Of a stretch of DNA of 64,000 bases, positions 1 through 11,819 are shown one piece after another. Numbering within the stretch: position 1 is the stretch's first letter; each line of letters opens with the position of its first letter. Under the pieces are notes generated by a model. It did no database searches and was not told where the DNA came from. It saw nothing but the letters and a program-made list of their open reading frames with translations. Source of the DNA: Pocillopora verrucosa (taxonomy: Eukaryota; Cnidaria; Anthozoa; Scleractinia; Pocilloporidae). Location: contig NC_089312.1 in NCBI RefSeq assembly GCF_036669915.1, forward strand, positions 25,603,291 to 25,667,290, read 5' to 3'. The position numbers and the translations under genes were made by a program.

Positions 1-26
1 GTAGCAGGAAATTCGTTTTCAAAAAA

Positions 27-119
27 CTTAACGACTGTTTCGAAGGGATACAGTTAATTTTGTTTCCTGAGAATGGAGAGAAACAAAATTAACTGTTCCC
101 TGAAGGAAAAGTTGTTAAG
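27..119. repeat. Imperfect palindrome with ~40-bp arms
   Basis: The left arm starts CTTAACGACTGTTTC and the right arm ends in its near reverse complement, with AGTTAATTTTGTTTC / GAAACAAAATTAACT forming a perfect inner stem around a short GA-rich loop. It looks like a small foldback or MITE remnant. No coding potential is seen. Confidence 0.7.
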
Positions 120-1154
120 TGATTTTGTGTTTAGATCAACGAAGACATTGAAAGACGCTATGTGACATTTGAATAAGTTACAGGTATGTACATTGGAGCG
201 TACAGCACCACAATACTAAAATTGCCTCGCCACCCTCAAACACGCTCTGCAACGGAAGTCGTCTCAATATTCGCGGATAACAATGCACTGTTGCTCTTGA
301 CGTCATTGATTTTCTAATCCTAACGAACTTTATACCGGAAATAGTTTCATCATTAGATTTTATGTGACCACAAAGTAACCACAACAGCATGGGATGTTTG
401 GAAAAATATTCCAAGTTGTGAACAATTAGATTATGAACTCAAGAAACCTGCATCAGTCATCACACATAGAAATCTAACTTGTTTAAGTATACAGATCTAC
501 AAGTTGACTAAAAAATAACGTCAAGACAGGGTCATCTTTTTCTCTCTTTTTTTTTTTACAACAGCGCACTGTTGGACTACGCACCGCTTTCAGTAACTAT
601 CATGAAATAGATAGTAGAGTATGAGTACCGCTAGCCAACCAGATTGCAGCACGAGTAAAATAAAGCCGGTAGATTTATTTTAAATAACATAAAAAACTAT
701 TAGCTAACCTGGATCCCCGAAATTTGTGTTAAAAGAGGAAGATAAAACCTTGGAATCGAGGGTGATGTCACAGGGCCTCTAGCTTGTTAAACCAGTTTCG
801 TCATACGCTGTGCACAGGCCAATGACACGCTGGCGCTTTGCTAAATGCAATAAATTCTCAAAACATGAACCGGGGGTGCATGAATTACCACCTGCGTACA
901 GTTCGTGGATGGCTTCTGTGGACCGCCCTTACTTTTTGAAGATGAGCAATCATCATTCCACATCTGACTAAGATAACCAGGTGTATGACATTTTGTGTTC
1001 CTATTCAGCCATGTAAATCCTCCAAAGTAACGTAATGACACCAATAACAAAGCATGTAATGATTTGTGGACTACGAACACAGGGGTGGTTTATGGCCCCC
1101 CTGGACCATTTTTGTTTGACGGTTACCTTTTATACACCCTTAGTGACCGTACTA
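120..1154. other. Non-coding stretch upstream of the first Ly6 gene
   Basis: AT-rich sequence with only short frames that resemble nothing I know. I see no RNA gene and no repeat structure beyond poly-T runs near 540-560. Distal regulatory sequence of the Ly6 gene at 1233 could lie here but cannot be identified by eye. Confidence 0.5.
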
Positions 1155-1173
1155 TGCATAAATTTGGCGTGGT
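1155..1173 (+). promoter_or_regulatory. Conserved 19-bp upstream motif of a Ly6 gene
   Basis: TGCATAAATTTGGCGTGGT begins exactly 78 bp before the ATG at 1233. The same motif sits exactly 78 bp before the paralogous ATGs at 14167 and 15376 (last base variant in the latter), while the sequence between motif and ATG has diverged more. CATAAAT could be a weak TATA-like element, which would fit a short 5' UTR. The promoter role is inferred. Confidence 0.5.
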
Positions 1174-1232
1174 AGTTCATGTTTAGTATAGCACGAAGAG
1201 TTCAACTTCGACACGAGATAGGAGCCTCAAAA

Positions 1233-3708
1233 ATGAATCGTTTGCTGTTCACTCTGACTGTCGTTGTTCTGATGGCTGCACATGGTGGGTATTGTACAAC
1301 TTTGAAACTGAATGAATTGTAGAGTTATCATATGCATAAACAATTTCGTCAGTTTTCGGTATGATCATCGCTAAACAATGCTGTTTGTAGGTGGCCGACA
1401 GTGAAACAATTCAAACACAAATGGGTGCAGAATTACCGTCGAGTATCATCAGTAACATTTGTCCTTAGCATGTTAGGTTTTCTCTCCGTCAACCGCACAA
1501 TAACCCTGGAAAATGCGGGTGTTTAATGTGTAGTAAAATAGATCATCAATCTTATTGTAAAGAAGCGGAAGAAATCCAGGTTGAAAATCATTCAGATCTT
1601 TTAGTATTTTTTGTTTTCGCACGATTTACGTGCAATGAATGGAGTTGGATTTGGCTCAATGTGAATTGGTTTCGAATATGGGATATTTTAATGGCTGAAG
1701 TCATACTCGGGTGTTTAGTGTGAAAAAGTGCCTTTGTAATTGTTTTAAAAGACTCAGACGCGTATGCAACCACCTAGATATCGGCTTAGCGGACTTTCAC
1801 TCACGTAAGGGAAAAACTACATTTTACACTCGGTTCAAGAAGAAGAAATCTAATTGTTATATTCCTCGAGTGGAAGAAGAACTTTTTGGAAAGACCGTTA
1901 ACAGCCAAATATGAGCTTGTAAGCGAGGGACATCACACGCCCAGAGCACATATAGACAATATTTACGAAACACGTACATTTAGTGAGCGAATATCATCAC
2001 TCTTACCGTAGCTGTTGCCGAATTTTACTGCCTGAGAAAGAAGACGCAGTTATTCTTTAAATGATTTCGAGCTGAACTGTTTGAAAATGTTTAGAGACGC
2101 AGTGACTAAAGAGTATTTGAAACGAGGATTTAGGACTTGAGCAAAAACTTTTTAAAGATCTACTGACATATTGAACAATATGCAACCCATTGGGTAAAAT
2201 ACGACCCTTTAGACCCATATGATCAATACGTGGACTTTATCCACAGTACATGCAAATATTAAGTGATTCTCTTTTAAGTGCTCATTTGCAACTCAAGCAC
2301 GGGAAAAATCACAATGCGGTCTCACTGTTTCAATGACGCGGAGTGATGCAGCATTTTTAGACAGTTTGGCGATGATGCAATATTCAGAGCTCCAAATGTC
2401 TCCCTCCTAGAAAAGAGGACGCCTTTAACGAAATCGTGAGCATTCACTTTATTGTTACTTAACATTTTGTGTGGAAGAGGTAGTTGTGAAAGAATCGCGA
2501 ACAACGCATACCATCAGTTCATGTCAGAAGTGTGAAGGTGACATGTCCAGCCGTTAAGCTGATATATGTGCAATGTGGCTGATGACGCACAACAATTTAC
2601 AAAAATATTCATTTGTTCTGACTATGATCAGTGAGAGTGACTGTCAGGTTATCAAAGATGGCAAAAATTAAGGTTGGAAACAATGGCACTGCAATTTACG
2701 CTTCAGGCTCCCTGTCCGCGCACAATCTATAACTTTCGTACGCCTCCATAACGAATTAATAAACTCATAAGAAGTTTCTAGCGGTCTGTCAGTTTTGAGG
2801 GCACCTTTCGAAGAAATGTGCCAATGACATCTGTGGATTTCCAACCAATCACAGCTGAGCAGAACAGTTTATAAGGTAACATGTACCCGGCAGTCGACCT
2901 CATCGCTTGAAAAAAGACTCTCAATACATTCAATTCGAGAAATCGCGATCCACGTCTAAAGTGATTACATGGTGAGATAAAAGACTATACTGCAGATTAA
3001 AAATTTGGAAGTTTGCCAGCATTTTTTTCACGGACATACTGGATTTTGTTAAGATTTGAATGACGTCTGCTGGTGGCAACGCACCACGCAAGGACGTTTG
3101 ACGGAATATGGATTGTGGTATGCACCTGGCTTGGCGCGCGACTTGGCGTTTCCAAATACTTTGTTGCCATATTACTCGTATAAATCGAGTGCCTATAAGC
3201 GTAATCGACCACGGAATAGATAGTGGGTGGCTTAGCCAATCATTTTACAGCATATGTGAACGTTATTAGTTTATTGTCCTGAGAGCCTTTCTCGAAGTCA
3301 TTCAGTTTGTTGTTTCTAAAGTTATTCAAGTTTGTTTTCTATTTTCTTGTACCATCAGGTTGTGCGTTGAAATGCTACCAGTGCGCTGGCACTGAAGATA
3401 CTTGCAGCAAGAGCAGACTGGAAAGTAACAAGGCCATCTATTTGAAGGAATGTCCTTCCATCGCTGACAGGTGCGCTAGGAGTTGGTCTAGGAGAGGTGA
3501 CGTGAACGCTGTGGGGAACGACTGCGCCAACAAAGCCGTCTGTGACGCAGCAGAAGAGCTTTGTGACAAGCTTAAAGATTCTATCAAGGACTACAAGTGC
3601 GGGGTTGGTTGCTGTACTGGCGATGGCTGTAATGCGGGCTCGCCTGTGACCTTCAGCTTCTTCCTGTTGATCGTCTCCTCTGTGCTGGGCTTGGCACTAA
3701 TGAAGTAG
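1233..3708 (+). CDS. Ly6/uPAR (three-finger, CD59-like) GPI-anchored protein, copy 1
   Basis: Two exons are read as 1233-1284 and 3359-3708, with a GT donor at 1285 and an acceptor after CATCAG at 3358. The intron is phase 1 and the product is 133 aa. Residues 1-17 form a hydrophobic signal peptide. The mature part opens with ALKCYQC and ends with the family signature GCCTGDGCN, twelve cysteines in all plus one extra at residue 19. After Cys108-Asn109 comes a small-residue stretch (AGS) and a hydrophobic tail, as in a GPI attachment signal. Ly6 proteins are extracellular, lipid-anchored, disulfide-rich domains in adhesion, receptor modulation or immunity; this one's ligand is unknown. Having the whole domain in one exon differs from the usual vertebrate Ly6 layout. 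The family call is firm; the function is open. Confidence 0.87.
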
Positions 3709-3890
3709 ACCGCAAACCAAAGATGCTAACGTATTCCTAGCACCCTTGATTGTAGAATTGTGAGCGTCGTAAGACATGTCATCCAAGATGGACAGTCAAT
3801 ATTACTCGCAAAAAAAAAATAGATTTGTAGATCTGAGTGAATTTCCTCGTTTTGTAAGCTTAGCAGTTGGATTAAACGTTTTGAAATAAT
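3709..3890 (+). other. Probable 3' UTR of Ly6 copy 1
   Basis: The sequence after the stop is alignable by eye to the 3' region of the frameshifted copy (18936-19090) and to the orphan segment at about 56780-57000. Shared words include TATTACTCGC, AGATTTGTAGATCTGAGTG and AAACGTTTT. An ATTAAA near 3870 is a candidate poly(A) signal, matching AATAAA at the same place in the other copy. Confidence 0.55.
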
Positions 3891-3944
3891 CGTAGACAGC
3901 AATGATGCTTTGATGCCAAACAGCTTTGTAACAAATGAATGCAC

Positions 3945-4496
3945 ATCAGTAGCACCACTTCCATGATTACCAATCGCTACATTGTCCTTGAATTTCAGAC
4001 GCGATCATAATGACGACCGTGAATTTAGGTATTCCATTAATGCATCTCAGAAGAGCACTTACGAGCCATTTAATAAAAGCATTATTGTATCGCTCGTGGG
4101 CTTCGAGCCGGACATGATAAACCAACACAACTTGATTTTACAATATATGCCAATTCAAGGCAGAATATGGAGTATCTGTATGTGCTACGACTTTCTCTAT
4201 GAATTAATATTGTCCAAAAAATGTAGTTGAAAAAAAGTCCAATAGTCCAATGGCACAAGGGCCCATTGGTTCAGTCCAGACCTTTCCCTATCGCTAAGTT
4301 CACGCGAGTTTTGATAATTTCGTAAATGGCTGGGGACTTTTGGGTTAGTACGTTAACTGAAATAGGGCATTATCCCACGTGAATCGTGAGAATTTTTCTT
4401 CGGGAGCCCTGCGCTTAAAATTGTGCATGTAACCCCATAGAGGGCTGACTTTTGATACAATGGGATCATTACAATGAGCAGGTTTCACATGTGTCT
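3945..4496. other. Intergenic stretch, no gene recognised
   Basis: Short frames only. A segment near 4230-4290 (repeated GTCCAATGG words) resembles 44840-44895, so it is probably low-copy repeat sequence. Nothing else can be supported. Confidence 0.4.
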
Positions 4497-5456
4497 CAGT
4501 TGCCTCCACTCATAGAAAAACGGTGTCAGAGATTATTCAACGTTAATTGATTTCCGGTTGAGTTTCTGCGATAAGGTGACAAATAATTTGGACATTGAGA
4601 ACAATGGGATCTTATTGTGTATTTAAATGACAGGAGCCTATTACTTACACGGGTTCCTGAAATGAGAGAGACGAGAGGGTGAGAGGAGTACAGTGTGCCG
4701 TGAGAGAGAGGGGGATCAAGTTGATTAAAATAAAAGGTGAAGTTTCGGAACACAGCAGACTCGTCAGTCTCATTTCCAACAACGCCATTGAAATCTTTGT
4801 AGTCAGCTTTGGTCTTCTCTAATTGAGAGAAAAGAGTGATCGCAAAGTTTAAATGGTGTTTGTTCGCGAAATGAAATGAAATACTCGGTAAATTTGTCTA
4901 AGATTAAATATTCGTCGCTACATGTCCACGACATAGTGAAATAAACTTCCTTTCTTCTTTTAACGGCCTACGGCCAAAAGTAATTTCATAAAAAACGACG
5001 CTAAAACGACCCATGAGGGCAAAAAAATACCACAAATGCGTCGATGAACATTTCATTTAACTTAATTGAGATATTCAGACTAAGATGTAATTTGGTTATG
5101 CAATTTTCAAAGCTTTACTCCTAACCTTCATAGATTTTGTTCCTCTCATGTCAACAATTATTAAACAGGCACTCATAGTGTGGTCTGCCTATGATTAGAA
5201 CATTCGGAGTTGGAAATTTGATAATTATAAATATTTGGTATGTATCATGTCATTCATATATCATGCCACAAAGACCGAATACTTACAAAATGCATGGATA
5301 AAAAACTCTCAAGCAAAAGGTTTGAGGGCCGTGTATGAAGTGGAAATGGTCTATTAGGTGGCCACACAATGTCACTAATTATTTTTAAACCTAAAAGTGC
5401 TTCACTAACTTTGCTTTGTTATGCTTTTCTTCGCTGCGCTTTTTAAATTTCAATTG

Positions 5457-5930
5457 GGACTGTAGAGTAATTTAAATGTCTTCTCATTGTTAATATAATT
5501 AATATTGTTTTAGAACAACCGAAATGTTAATTTTGGTGAAAATGCTCACAACAGCAATTGCGCGGCTGTCGTCGGCCAAACCTCCTTGTTTCTGTGTAGT
5601 AGTTTTAATTATGTCTGTAATTTGCATTTGAAATATAATAATTAAAAAAAGTAAGTCGGGATGATAGGTCTGAATGATTTCGAGACACACAAGGGTCCAA
5701 GTGGCGAGACGAAATATTTAGGAAGAAAAAAACGAAGGTAGAAGATTTAAAATCGCGGTCAGGACCGTCAAAACTAAACTCGAAACGTATCTTGAAGTCT
5801 CTTTTTTTTTAAAGCAACCTTTTTTTATTATCATATTTCAAATACAAATTTAATTACATGATTGTTCTAAAACAATATTAATTATATTAACAATAATAAG
5901 ACATTTAAATTACTGTACAGTCTCACTATT
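5457..5930. repeat. Two opposed copies of one small mobile element
   Basis: CTGTAGAGTAATTTAAATGTC and the following TTAATATAATTAATATTGTTTTA near 5460-5515 recur as reverse complement at about 5861-5923. Both copies also share a TTTGAAATAT..AATAAaAAAAA end (near 5627-5650 and, inverted, 5816-5850). Sequence between them (about 5736-5797) belongs to the segmental duplication. The second copy is shorter, like an internal deletion. Neither is present in the partner block near 48.72-48.83 kb, so both look like later insertions. Confidence 0.6.
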
Positions 5931-6358
5931 ACTCCAGGTCTGTTTCGTGTTGTTCTGTGCTACTAGAAACTCAATGTGCCATGTTGGAGGCAATTTCTGT
6001 GAGCAGTAAAATCACTGCAAATTTTTGAATTAAAATGAAGCAAATGACCAAATTAGGCAAGCTGCCAAACAAATCGTAACATATCGTAACAAAGTCCAAC
6101 TCGAACTCGAGTATATCTCACTTACCAAGGGTATACATCAGGAAAACGTAGTTTAAGCACGAGGTTTTCTGCGTACATAACAAAAGCTTTTCGTAAGATG
6201 ATCATCTCACAGCTGGAGCTTGAGCCGCCTGTGGTTTAAGCGGCTGAAAGAGGCAAAAAAGCCACACTTAATTTACATTTCTTTTCTCTATGTTTAATAT
6301 TTTACGGCAACGTAAGTTAAAGTTGTATTGATCAACAACTCACTGGTGACCTTAATGC

Positions 6359-6368
6359 ATCTATATAA
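6359..6368 (+). promoter_or_regulatory. TATA box candidate of duplicated Ly6 first exon
   Basis: TCTATATAAA lies about 50 bp before the ATG at 6411 and about 95 bp before the position of the ancestral ATG. The partner block has a weaker CTACATATATTT at about 49181, 90 bp before its ATG. Placement suits a core promoter; activity is inferred. Confidence 0.45.
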
Positions 6369-6410
6369 ATTTTTATCGTTTGTCATAGGCAAAACTGCGC
6401 CAGGCAGGAA

Positions 6411-6501
6411 ATGGTGACTCCGAAACAGACAGAGAAACAGCCTCAAAAATTGAGTCGTTTATTGCTTACATTGACTGTTCTTGTGTCAGTAACTGCCCCA
6501 G
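6411..6501 (+). pseudogene. Orphan Ly6 first exon (signal peptide) in duplicated block
   Basis: The block codes SRLLLTLTVLVSV-type signal peptide sequence followed by a good donor (CCAG|GTGAGT at 6501/6502). Compared with its partner at 49271, the ATG of the Met-Ser start has become TTG. A different ATG lies 13 codons upstream in frame at 6411, made by changes absent from the partner, and would add a polar N-terminal extension. No Ly6 second exon follows within the block; the next one downstream is at 18587, behind two other first exons. It is most likely a dead or orphan exon. An alternative first exon spliced over 12 kb to 18587 cannot be excluded. Confidence 0.6.
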
Positions 6502-7171
6502 GTGAGTGATACACAATTCCTTAGATTATTTCTGCGATAGCAACGAAAGAATTTCCGAAGTATAGTTAAAACCAATGAACCTGATAAACATAGCGAAATG
6601 ACCGAACTTGCAAACGTGATGTGTTCTGTTGCTGTTGGGAGCGGAATAATCGATCAATAAGTAAAAAAACTGACACACTGATTTGGGTATTCACTTTTCA
6701 GTTAATATTCGAGTCAAAGTTTACGGAATTCTGTACATTCTGTATTTAAACAGGAGGTATCTTGTCGAAATAATATTGCGTGTTTTGGACCACGCCTTCT
6801 CAAAGAGTCACGTCAACATCAGGCTCGCACCGTGAGCCGCCAGCCGATGATACTGCACAACCCCTGACCTTCACAACAAACACAGAGGCACCTCGCGGGA
6901 AGGCAATGGTTTTCGAGAAATTTTTATCCGAATTAAGGATACATGATACTTTCAGGGACAAAATGTTTCAAAAATTATTTTTACTAGAATCGGGAAGGCA
7001 GTAGTTTTCTAGAAACTTTTGTCCAAATTATGGATACATGATACTTTCAGGGACAAAATTTTTCAAGAATTATTTTTACCGGAATTTTAAGTATTGGAGT
7101 GAAATCTATCGAAATTCATCCCTTTAGTAGATAAAACAATATATCTGGCGAGAATTTAGGAGTAAATCAAG

Positions 7172-7869
7172 TTCAAAGCAGAGATCCTCCCTTTGTTATA
7201 AGCTACGTTGGCCAGCTGTGGATTTATCTTAATCCTCCTGATTAAAGAATCCTCGTCTTTGAGAGCTCCATCGGGTACAGTGAGGTAGCCATCTAATCTT
7301 CTTGTCGGACGAAGTAAGAAGGGTCACAATGGGGTTAACAGTTAATCGATAACGATGAAAAAGCTTAGCCGTTAGGTGTAAGAATTGCCAAATTTAATTG
7401 CTGGTGGCAAACAAAGTTAACCGTTACAAGTTTCCCTTTATCCACAAAATTTTAACTGTTCGCCGCAGGAGTCATCATCCCATTAAGACCCTCGGGCAAG
7501 GCTCATCTTACTGTCTCCGTTTTTAGCATTTTTCAAAGCGTGCGAGGGTTGCGTTTTCTTCTCCTCGAAATGACTAGATTCCAAAGAGGAGGACTCTGGC
7601 CTCTCTACCATTAAGAGCGCCAAGAACCATCCATCGAACCCCCGTCCGTGAAAAATTGTTTTAGGAGGTCATGTATAGTGCCCACATGCTGGAGTTTATC
7701 TGCTCTAAACTCAGCTCTAATTCTAGTTCAGAACAGGCAGACTCAGTAGCCGGTGGCCTAGCGATGCCATCCGGTTGACCGAAGGAAACGCCAAGGTGGC
7801 CAACCAAGTCAGGTTGGCCCTTAGATTCTGAGCCAAGTTGGTTCTGAGCCATTTTAATATACCGAGTAC
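7172..7869. other. Intergenic stretch, no gene recognised
   Basis: Contains scattered short words such as GGTTAACAGTTAATCG and TTAACCGTTACAAG, common in degenerate repeats, and no coding frame with recognisable content. Confidence 0.4.
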
Positions 7870-8205
7870 GACCGACGCTAAGCCGCAGTTTGCTTCAAAA
7901 ATTTCCAGTTAAGAGGTTTCTAACAGCCCGCGTACACATCAACCTTGACACACGACCGTTGAAAACGAGCTTGGTAACCCTACCTCCTTTTCAAACTGAA
8001 TCTCGCCGGGGACCAAACCGTAACTTGGCATGAAGAAATTGTGTTAGCACCACGGGTGCCAAGTTACGGTGTGGTCCCCGGCGAGGCGATAGGGTTACCA
8101 AGCTGGTTTTCAAAGGTCGTGTGTCAAGGTTGATGTGTACGCGGGCTGTTAGAAACCTCTTGACTGGAAACTTTTCAAGCAAACTGCGGCTTTAGCATCG
8201 GTTGC
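7870..8205. mobile_element. Near-perfect ~330-bp palindrome (foldback MITE)
   Basis: The left arm starts near GCTAAGCCGCAGTTTGCTTC and the right arm ends GCAAACTGCGGCTTTAGC, its reverse complement. The arms pair for about 145 bp with few mismatches, including GTGTCAAGGTTGATGTGTAC and GTCCCCGGCGAG, around a ~26-bp loop. The left arm has about 18 extra bases (CTCCTTTTCAAACTGAAT). No target duplication is obvious. Frames here simply mirror each other and are not genes. Confidence 0.8.
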
Positions 8206-8882
8206 ACGGAGAAGATTGAGTTTGTAGTGAATTGAAATTTAGCGCTGGGATTTTTCGCTTCTCGAATCGGACGTTCAGCAATGGAGTGTTCAGCCTTGGG
8301 CTTATCTTATGTACGTTGAAAACCTCAAAGTGGACAACTAAGTGGACGCTAAAATGGAATCTTTTCATCAAAGTAAGCGGTCAGATAACAAGTGATACGC
8401 TGTGGAAGTAAGGTGAGGTTTTTTTTATTGAGAATTTGACGTATTGTTTTATTCCTTAAAGCGGTCGTAAATATTCCCATACAAACTCTTATAATTCCAC
8501 CATGACTGTTATTGCGCAAGCTGATTTTCACAGCTGGAGCTTGGGTTGCCTGTGCTATAACTTCTACCATGGGAACACCTCTTGCATGAAGGAAAATAAT
8601 GCCGGAAGCAAATGCAATAAATTCTTACAACCGACCGAATAAGTGCGTACAACTGACTGAGTCTCATGCATGCAACCGACTGATGAAGTGCCTAAAACAT
8701 ACCAAGGAATTTTTACAACAAACGGAACAAGCGTGCGCAACAGACTGAGCTGATATAAGTCAATAAAATACTTCCAAAGTGTTATCGACGAGTGTAGGAT
8801 CTTTAGGATGTCAGAGCGTTTTCAAACAAGATTTTTTCTGACGTAAAAGTGAACGGAGTTATATCAAGTAATAAAACTGTTA
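8206..8882. other. Intergenic stretch left of element A
   Basis: No gene recognised. A segment near 8640-8740 repeats CAACCGACT/CAACTGACTGA-like words, a weak degenerate tandem pattern. Confidence 0.35.
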
Positions 8883-8886
8883 CTAA

Positions 8887-9486
8887 GAGGCCGTGACTGT
8901 AAATATCGAGAATCGCTGGCCAGGCTAAAAAAATCGAAAATTCTGATAATTTGCCTGGAAAACCCTTTTAGGAAGATATATTCAAAAAATTATTTCAAAG
9001 TTTGAAAATTCAAATGTGTCCGAGGAAATGGGGAAAAACGAAAATTTGGGTTTTTACCCAGTTAATTATGCAAAAAATACAGTAAAATTGACCAATTTTA
9101 GCGTGCTAGTACTGAACGAGTATGTTTCGTAAGAAATCGGGGATATTTTTACTTCAAAGTATAATTCATTTGATTTTTATTTGTGGCATTTTAAGGAGCT
9201 TTGTTTCAATTTTAAAATTCACAGGTTTTTTTTTTAACAAAGTGCTGTCAAACGCTTGTTGCAAAAAGCGAAAAATCGAGCAACTTCAAGCCTTCAAAAC
9301 GCGTCTTGGTATGGGTGACACCATGTCAAACTATATGCTGGTACAAAGTTGGTCCTTATACTAAAATAATATGAAATAAAAAATCTGGGTAATTCAGAAA
9401 CGTGCCGGCAAAATAGAAAGGTTTGCGACGCACTGTAGCCAGAGGTTACGAATTTGCATGATGCAAATCAGTTGTAGAAATCGTAC
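8887..9486 (+). repeat. Left terminal inverted repeat of element A
   Basis: Begins GAGGCCGTGACTGTAAATAT and ends at AGAAATCGTAC; reverse complement of 11820-12417. It contains an ATTTGCATGATGCAAAT inner palindrome near 9451-9467. Confidence 0.8.
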
Positions 9487-10303
9487 CGCCTGACAGTTCT
9501 GGTGTAGGAAAGGCTCTTTTGACGGCTACAGCATAAAATTTACAAGAATAATGACCAGTATTTAATAGCGTTTAATTCATTTTTTAAGCCAATGAGTTTT
9601 GTGTTTCATTTCTCGTAACTGTCTTGACGAAAAGCAAAATGTTTCAATTGCGTGACAATTGTCACGTTGGATCAAAGGTGAAGTTGCCGAGTAAAGCGGA
9701 CACGATCCTTTTTTCGTCAAAACTCCATTCTAAAGCACCTTGTCCTATATATCTCGTTTTATATTACTTGTATAAATTCTTTTATGAGTCTATATCGAAC
9801 AGCATCCAGCCGGCCTGATCCTGTCTGACTGCCAAGTGCGGTTCGAAGGGGACTTTTTCATTTCCGGTTTGCGCCTTTAATACGGGGACCGCGGAGCTAT
9901 AGGGTTGAGTGAGCTGTAGCCCCACCAAGAACAATTTAGTATTATCATCATTATTTATTTTAATCTTTGTATTAAGAAATTTGACAAATTTTTCTTAGGA
10001 TTGAAACGCGTTTCTGGTGATTTCAGAAGCTCTAGATTTCAAAATTTGCCGGGGGAGCATACCTCAGGACATCCTGTCAGCAGTCTTTCTGTACTAAGAA
10101 AGGCGTACTAAGAAACAGACAAAAGGAGGCCCTCTTCGGAGGGGAGGCCCCAGGACCCTCATAGATAAGTTGGTGCCAATGAGCTCACACTACGTGGGAA
10201 CCACAATAGCTCCTCCGATCCAAAATATGCTCCATGGCCCCTGTTTTATATCAACGTTCATATAAAACTCAATTTTTTGAAGCAGCCTTTTGCCATTTGC
10301 CTT

Positions 10304-11067
10304 TTAAACTGCACTGTAAGAGCAGCATCTAACAAGGTCTTCGAGCAGAGCGATGTAAGATGTCTTTTTCCTCTGATCAACCCCAGGTGGTAATTTAAGA
10401 TTGAAACTCTCGCAAAGGAATTTTAAGATTGCAAGTTTGAGATTGTTGAGTGTGTTATTCTCGACCATGGAACAGTTGTACTGTTGGTAATGAATAGAAT
10501 GAATTACATTTAACTGCTCAAAAATAGACTCCTTAGTATTTGACAAATTAAATTATTCCTCCATCGCAACCAGATCTTGCTCAGTTACAGCTTGTGCGCA
10601 GGGGGTTGTCTGCTATTTCACTTTTGCTGTCATTCTGGAAAAAAATGAAGCTACTCGTTGAGTTGTCAAAAAGTCAGAGACACTGAACAAGCGTTCCCCG
10701 TTCAATCTCTTTGCTCCTCTCATTTCTGTTGCAACAATTTTCGCGTCAACCTTCTTGCCGCTTTCTTGTCCGATGGTAAATCTAGCGGTCAGGTACTCTC
10801 GTTGCTTTTCGTTAAACCGGTAAACTTTCTACGCTTGTTTTAAAGCGAAGCCTTCAGGCGGTATTAGATATCCAGTGCTACGAGGACTTTCAGGAGGTAG
10901 AGGAGTAGTTGGCGCGAAACTTGAACCTTCCTCGAGCCTTGCAGCATATTTAACCTTCGCTTTATCAAGAAGTGTCTCCTTTTCAACTATCTTTGTGCAT
11001 GTTCTTAACGCGAGATGCTTTTCTGGAGAAGAGTGCCGTTGGAACTGAAACTATGCGTGCAGCCCTC
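10304..11067 (-). pseudogene. C-terminal fragment of TTAA-element gene in element A
   Basis: Read on the minus strand from about 11067, one frame gives an EGC..FSS finger-like remnant, then FALKQA, a stop, then RFNEKQREYLTARFTIGQ, EMRGAKR, ERLFSVSDFLT and FFSRMTAKV. Two more stops follow, and it ends with LKLAILKFLCESFNL and SYIALLEDLVRCCS before TAA at 10304. The element B gene has the same order: ALKPSKKAYLFNQNQRDYL, FTIGQTSG, RLFKVSEFLT, YFSRLAAKV, LKLGMLQNICQQLE, LYVDLLKKAV. The last block resembles a short helical SAP-like domain. At least three in-frame stops make this a dead copy; the finger region lacks intact ligands and the N-terminal two thirds are absent. Confidence 0.75.
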
Positions 11068-11819
11068 TTTTGGACGTGGAAACACTTGATCCCTAGTACA
11101 GTCTTTCAATTCGACAAAGGCCAGCCACGTTTGGATTTTCAGCACTTGCACCACAAGTCCCCCCCCCCAAGAAGAGAAGTAAAGCTACAGAATGACATCG
11201 TTTTCTGTTTATGCTCTATGAAAAACCTCGCGCGTGTTTACCTTTAAGAAAAAGACCGTGATTGCATCATAGAGAATTATCGCCTGGACTGCAACACGGT
11301 ATAATTGCTACCGTGACGTAAGTCCTTTTTATCAAGTTTTATGACAGAAATGTGGCCATTTTTCCGAAAAAGATAAGAGTAAATAGCATGAAAATAGTTG
11401 AGCTGTTATCTTGAGGTGAAAAACTACACAGCAGAAGCTTGCGGTGTTGCATGACTTTGTTTACTCACATAACTTTTCCAAGATATCCAAGATATTTCAA
11501 AAGAAATATTATCGCAGTTGCAGAAAACGTAGCTATTCAACTAAGAATGATGTCGATAATAAACAGCTAGTCAACAAAAATGGTAAACTATAAGGCGGCC
11601 CTTATCTATATTTAGGTGTAGGTAGTGCTGTTGAAATAGCGAGTCAACAATAACAGAGTCTTCTGCAATTCAAATTAATTGAAAATTTCGTATCTACACA
11701 TCAATTTACAGCCCTCTTCAGCAACGTCTACGAATTTTTTATTCTATAATTTCATATCATTTCCATATCAAAGAGTTTTTAACCATCTTTAACTATCTTG
11801 TTTATTTCGTAGCGCTCGA

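Larger units (their letters stand above)
4497..7171 (+). repeat. Segmental duplication, copy 1 (partner 47606-50107)
   Basis: Long collinear similarity runs from TTGCCTCCACTC at the left edge to GGCGAGAATTTAGGAGTAAATC at the right edge, matching 47606-50107 in the same orientation. It includes the promoter and first exon of a Ly6 gene. Copy 1 has extra DNA at about 5265-5735 and 5797-5930. Copy 2 has its own insertions at 47718-48068 and 49757-49964. Here the duplicated first exon has no matching second exon within copy 1. Confidence 0.85.

Noticed and set aside
3359..3708. Venom-type three-finger toxin
   Set aside because: The fold family is shared, but a C-terminal hydrophobic GPI-type tail and twelve-cysteine Ly6 spacing indicate a membrane-anchored surface protein, not a secreted toxin.
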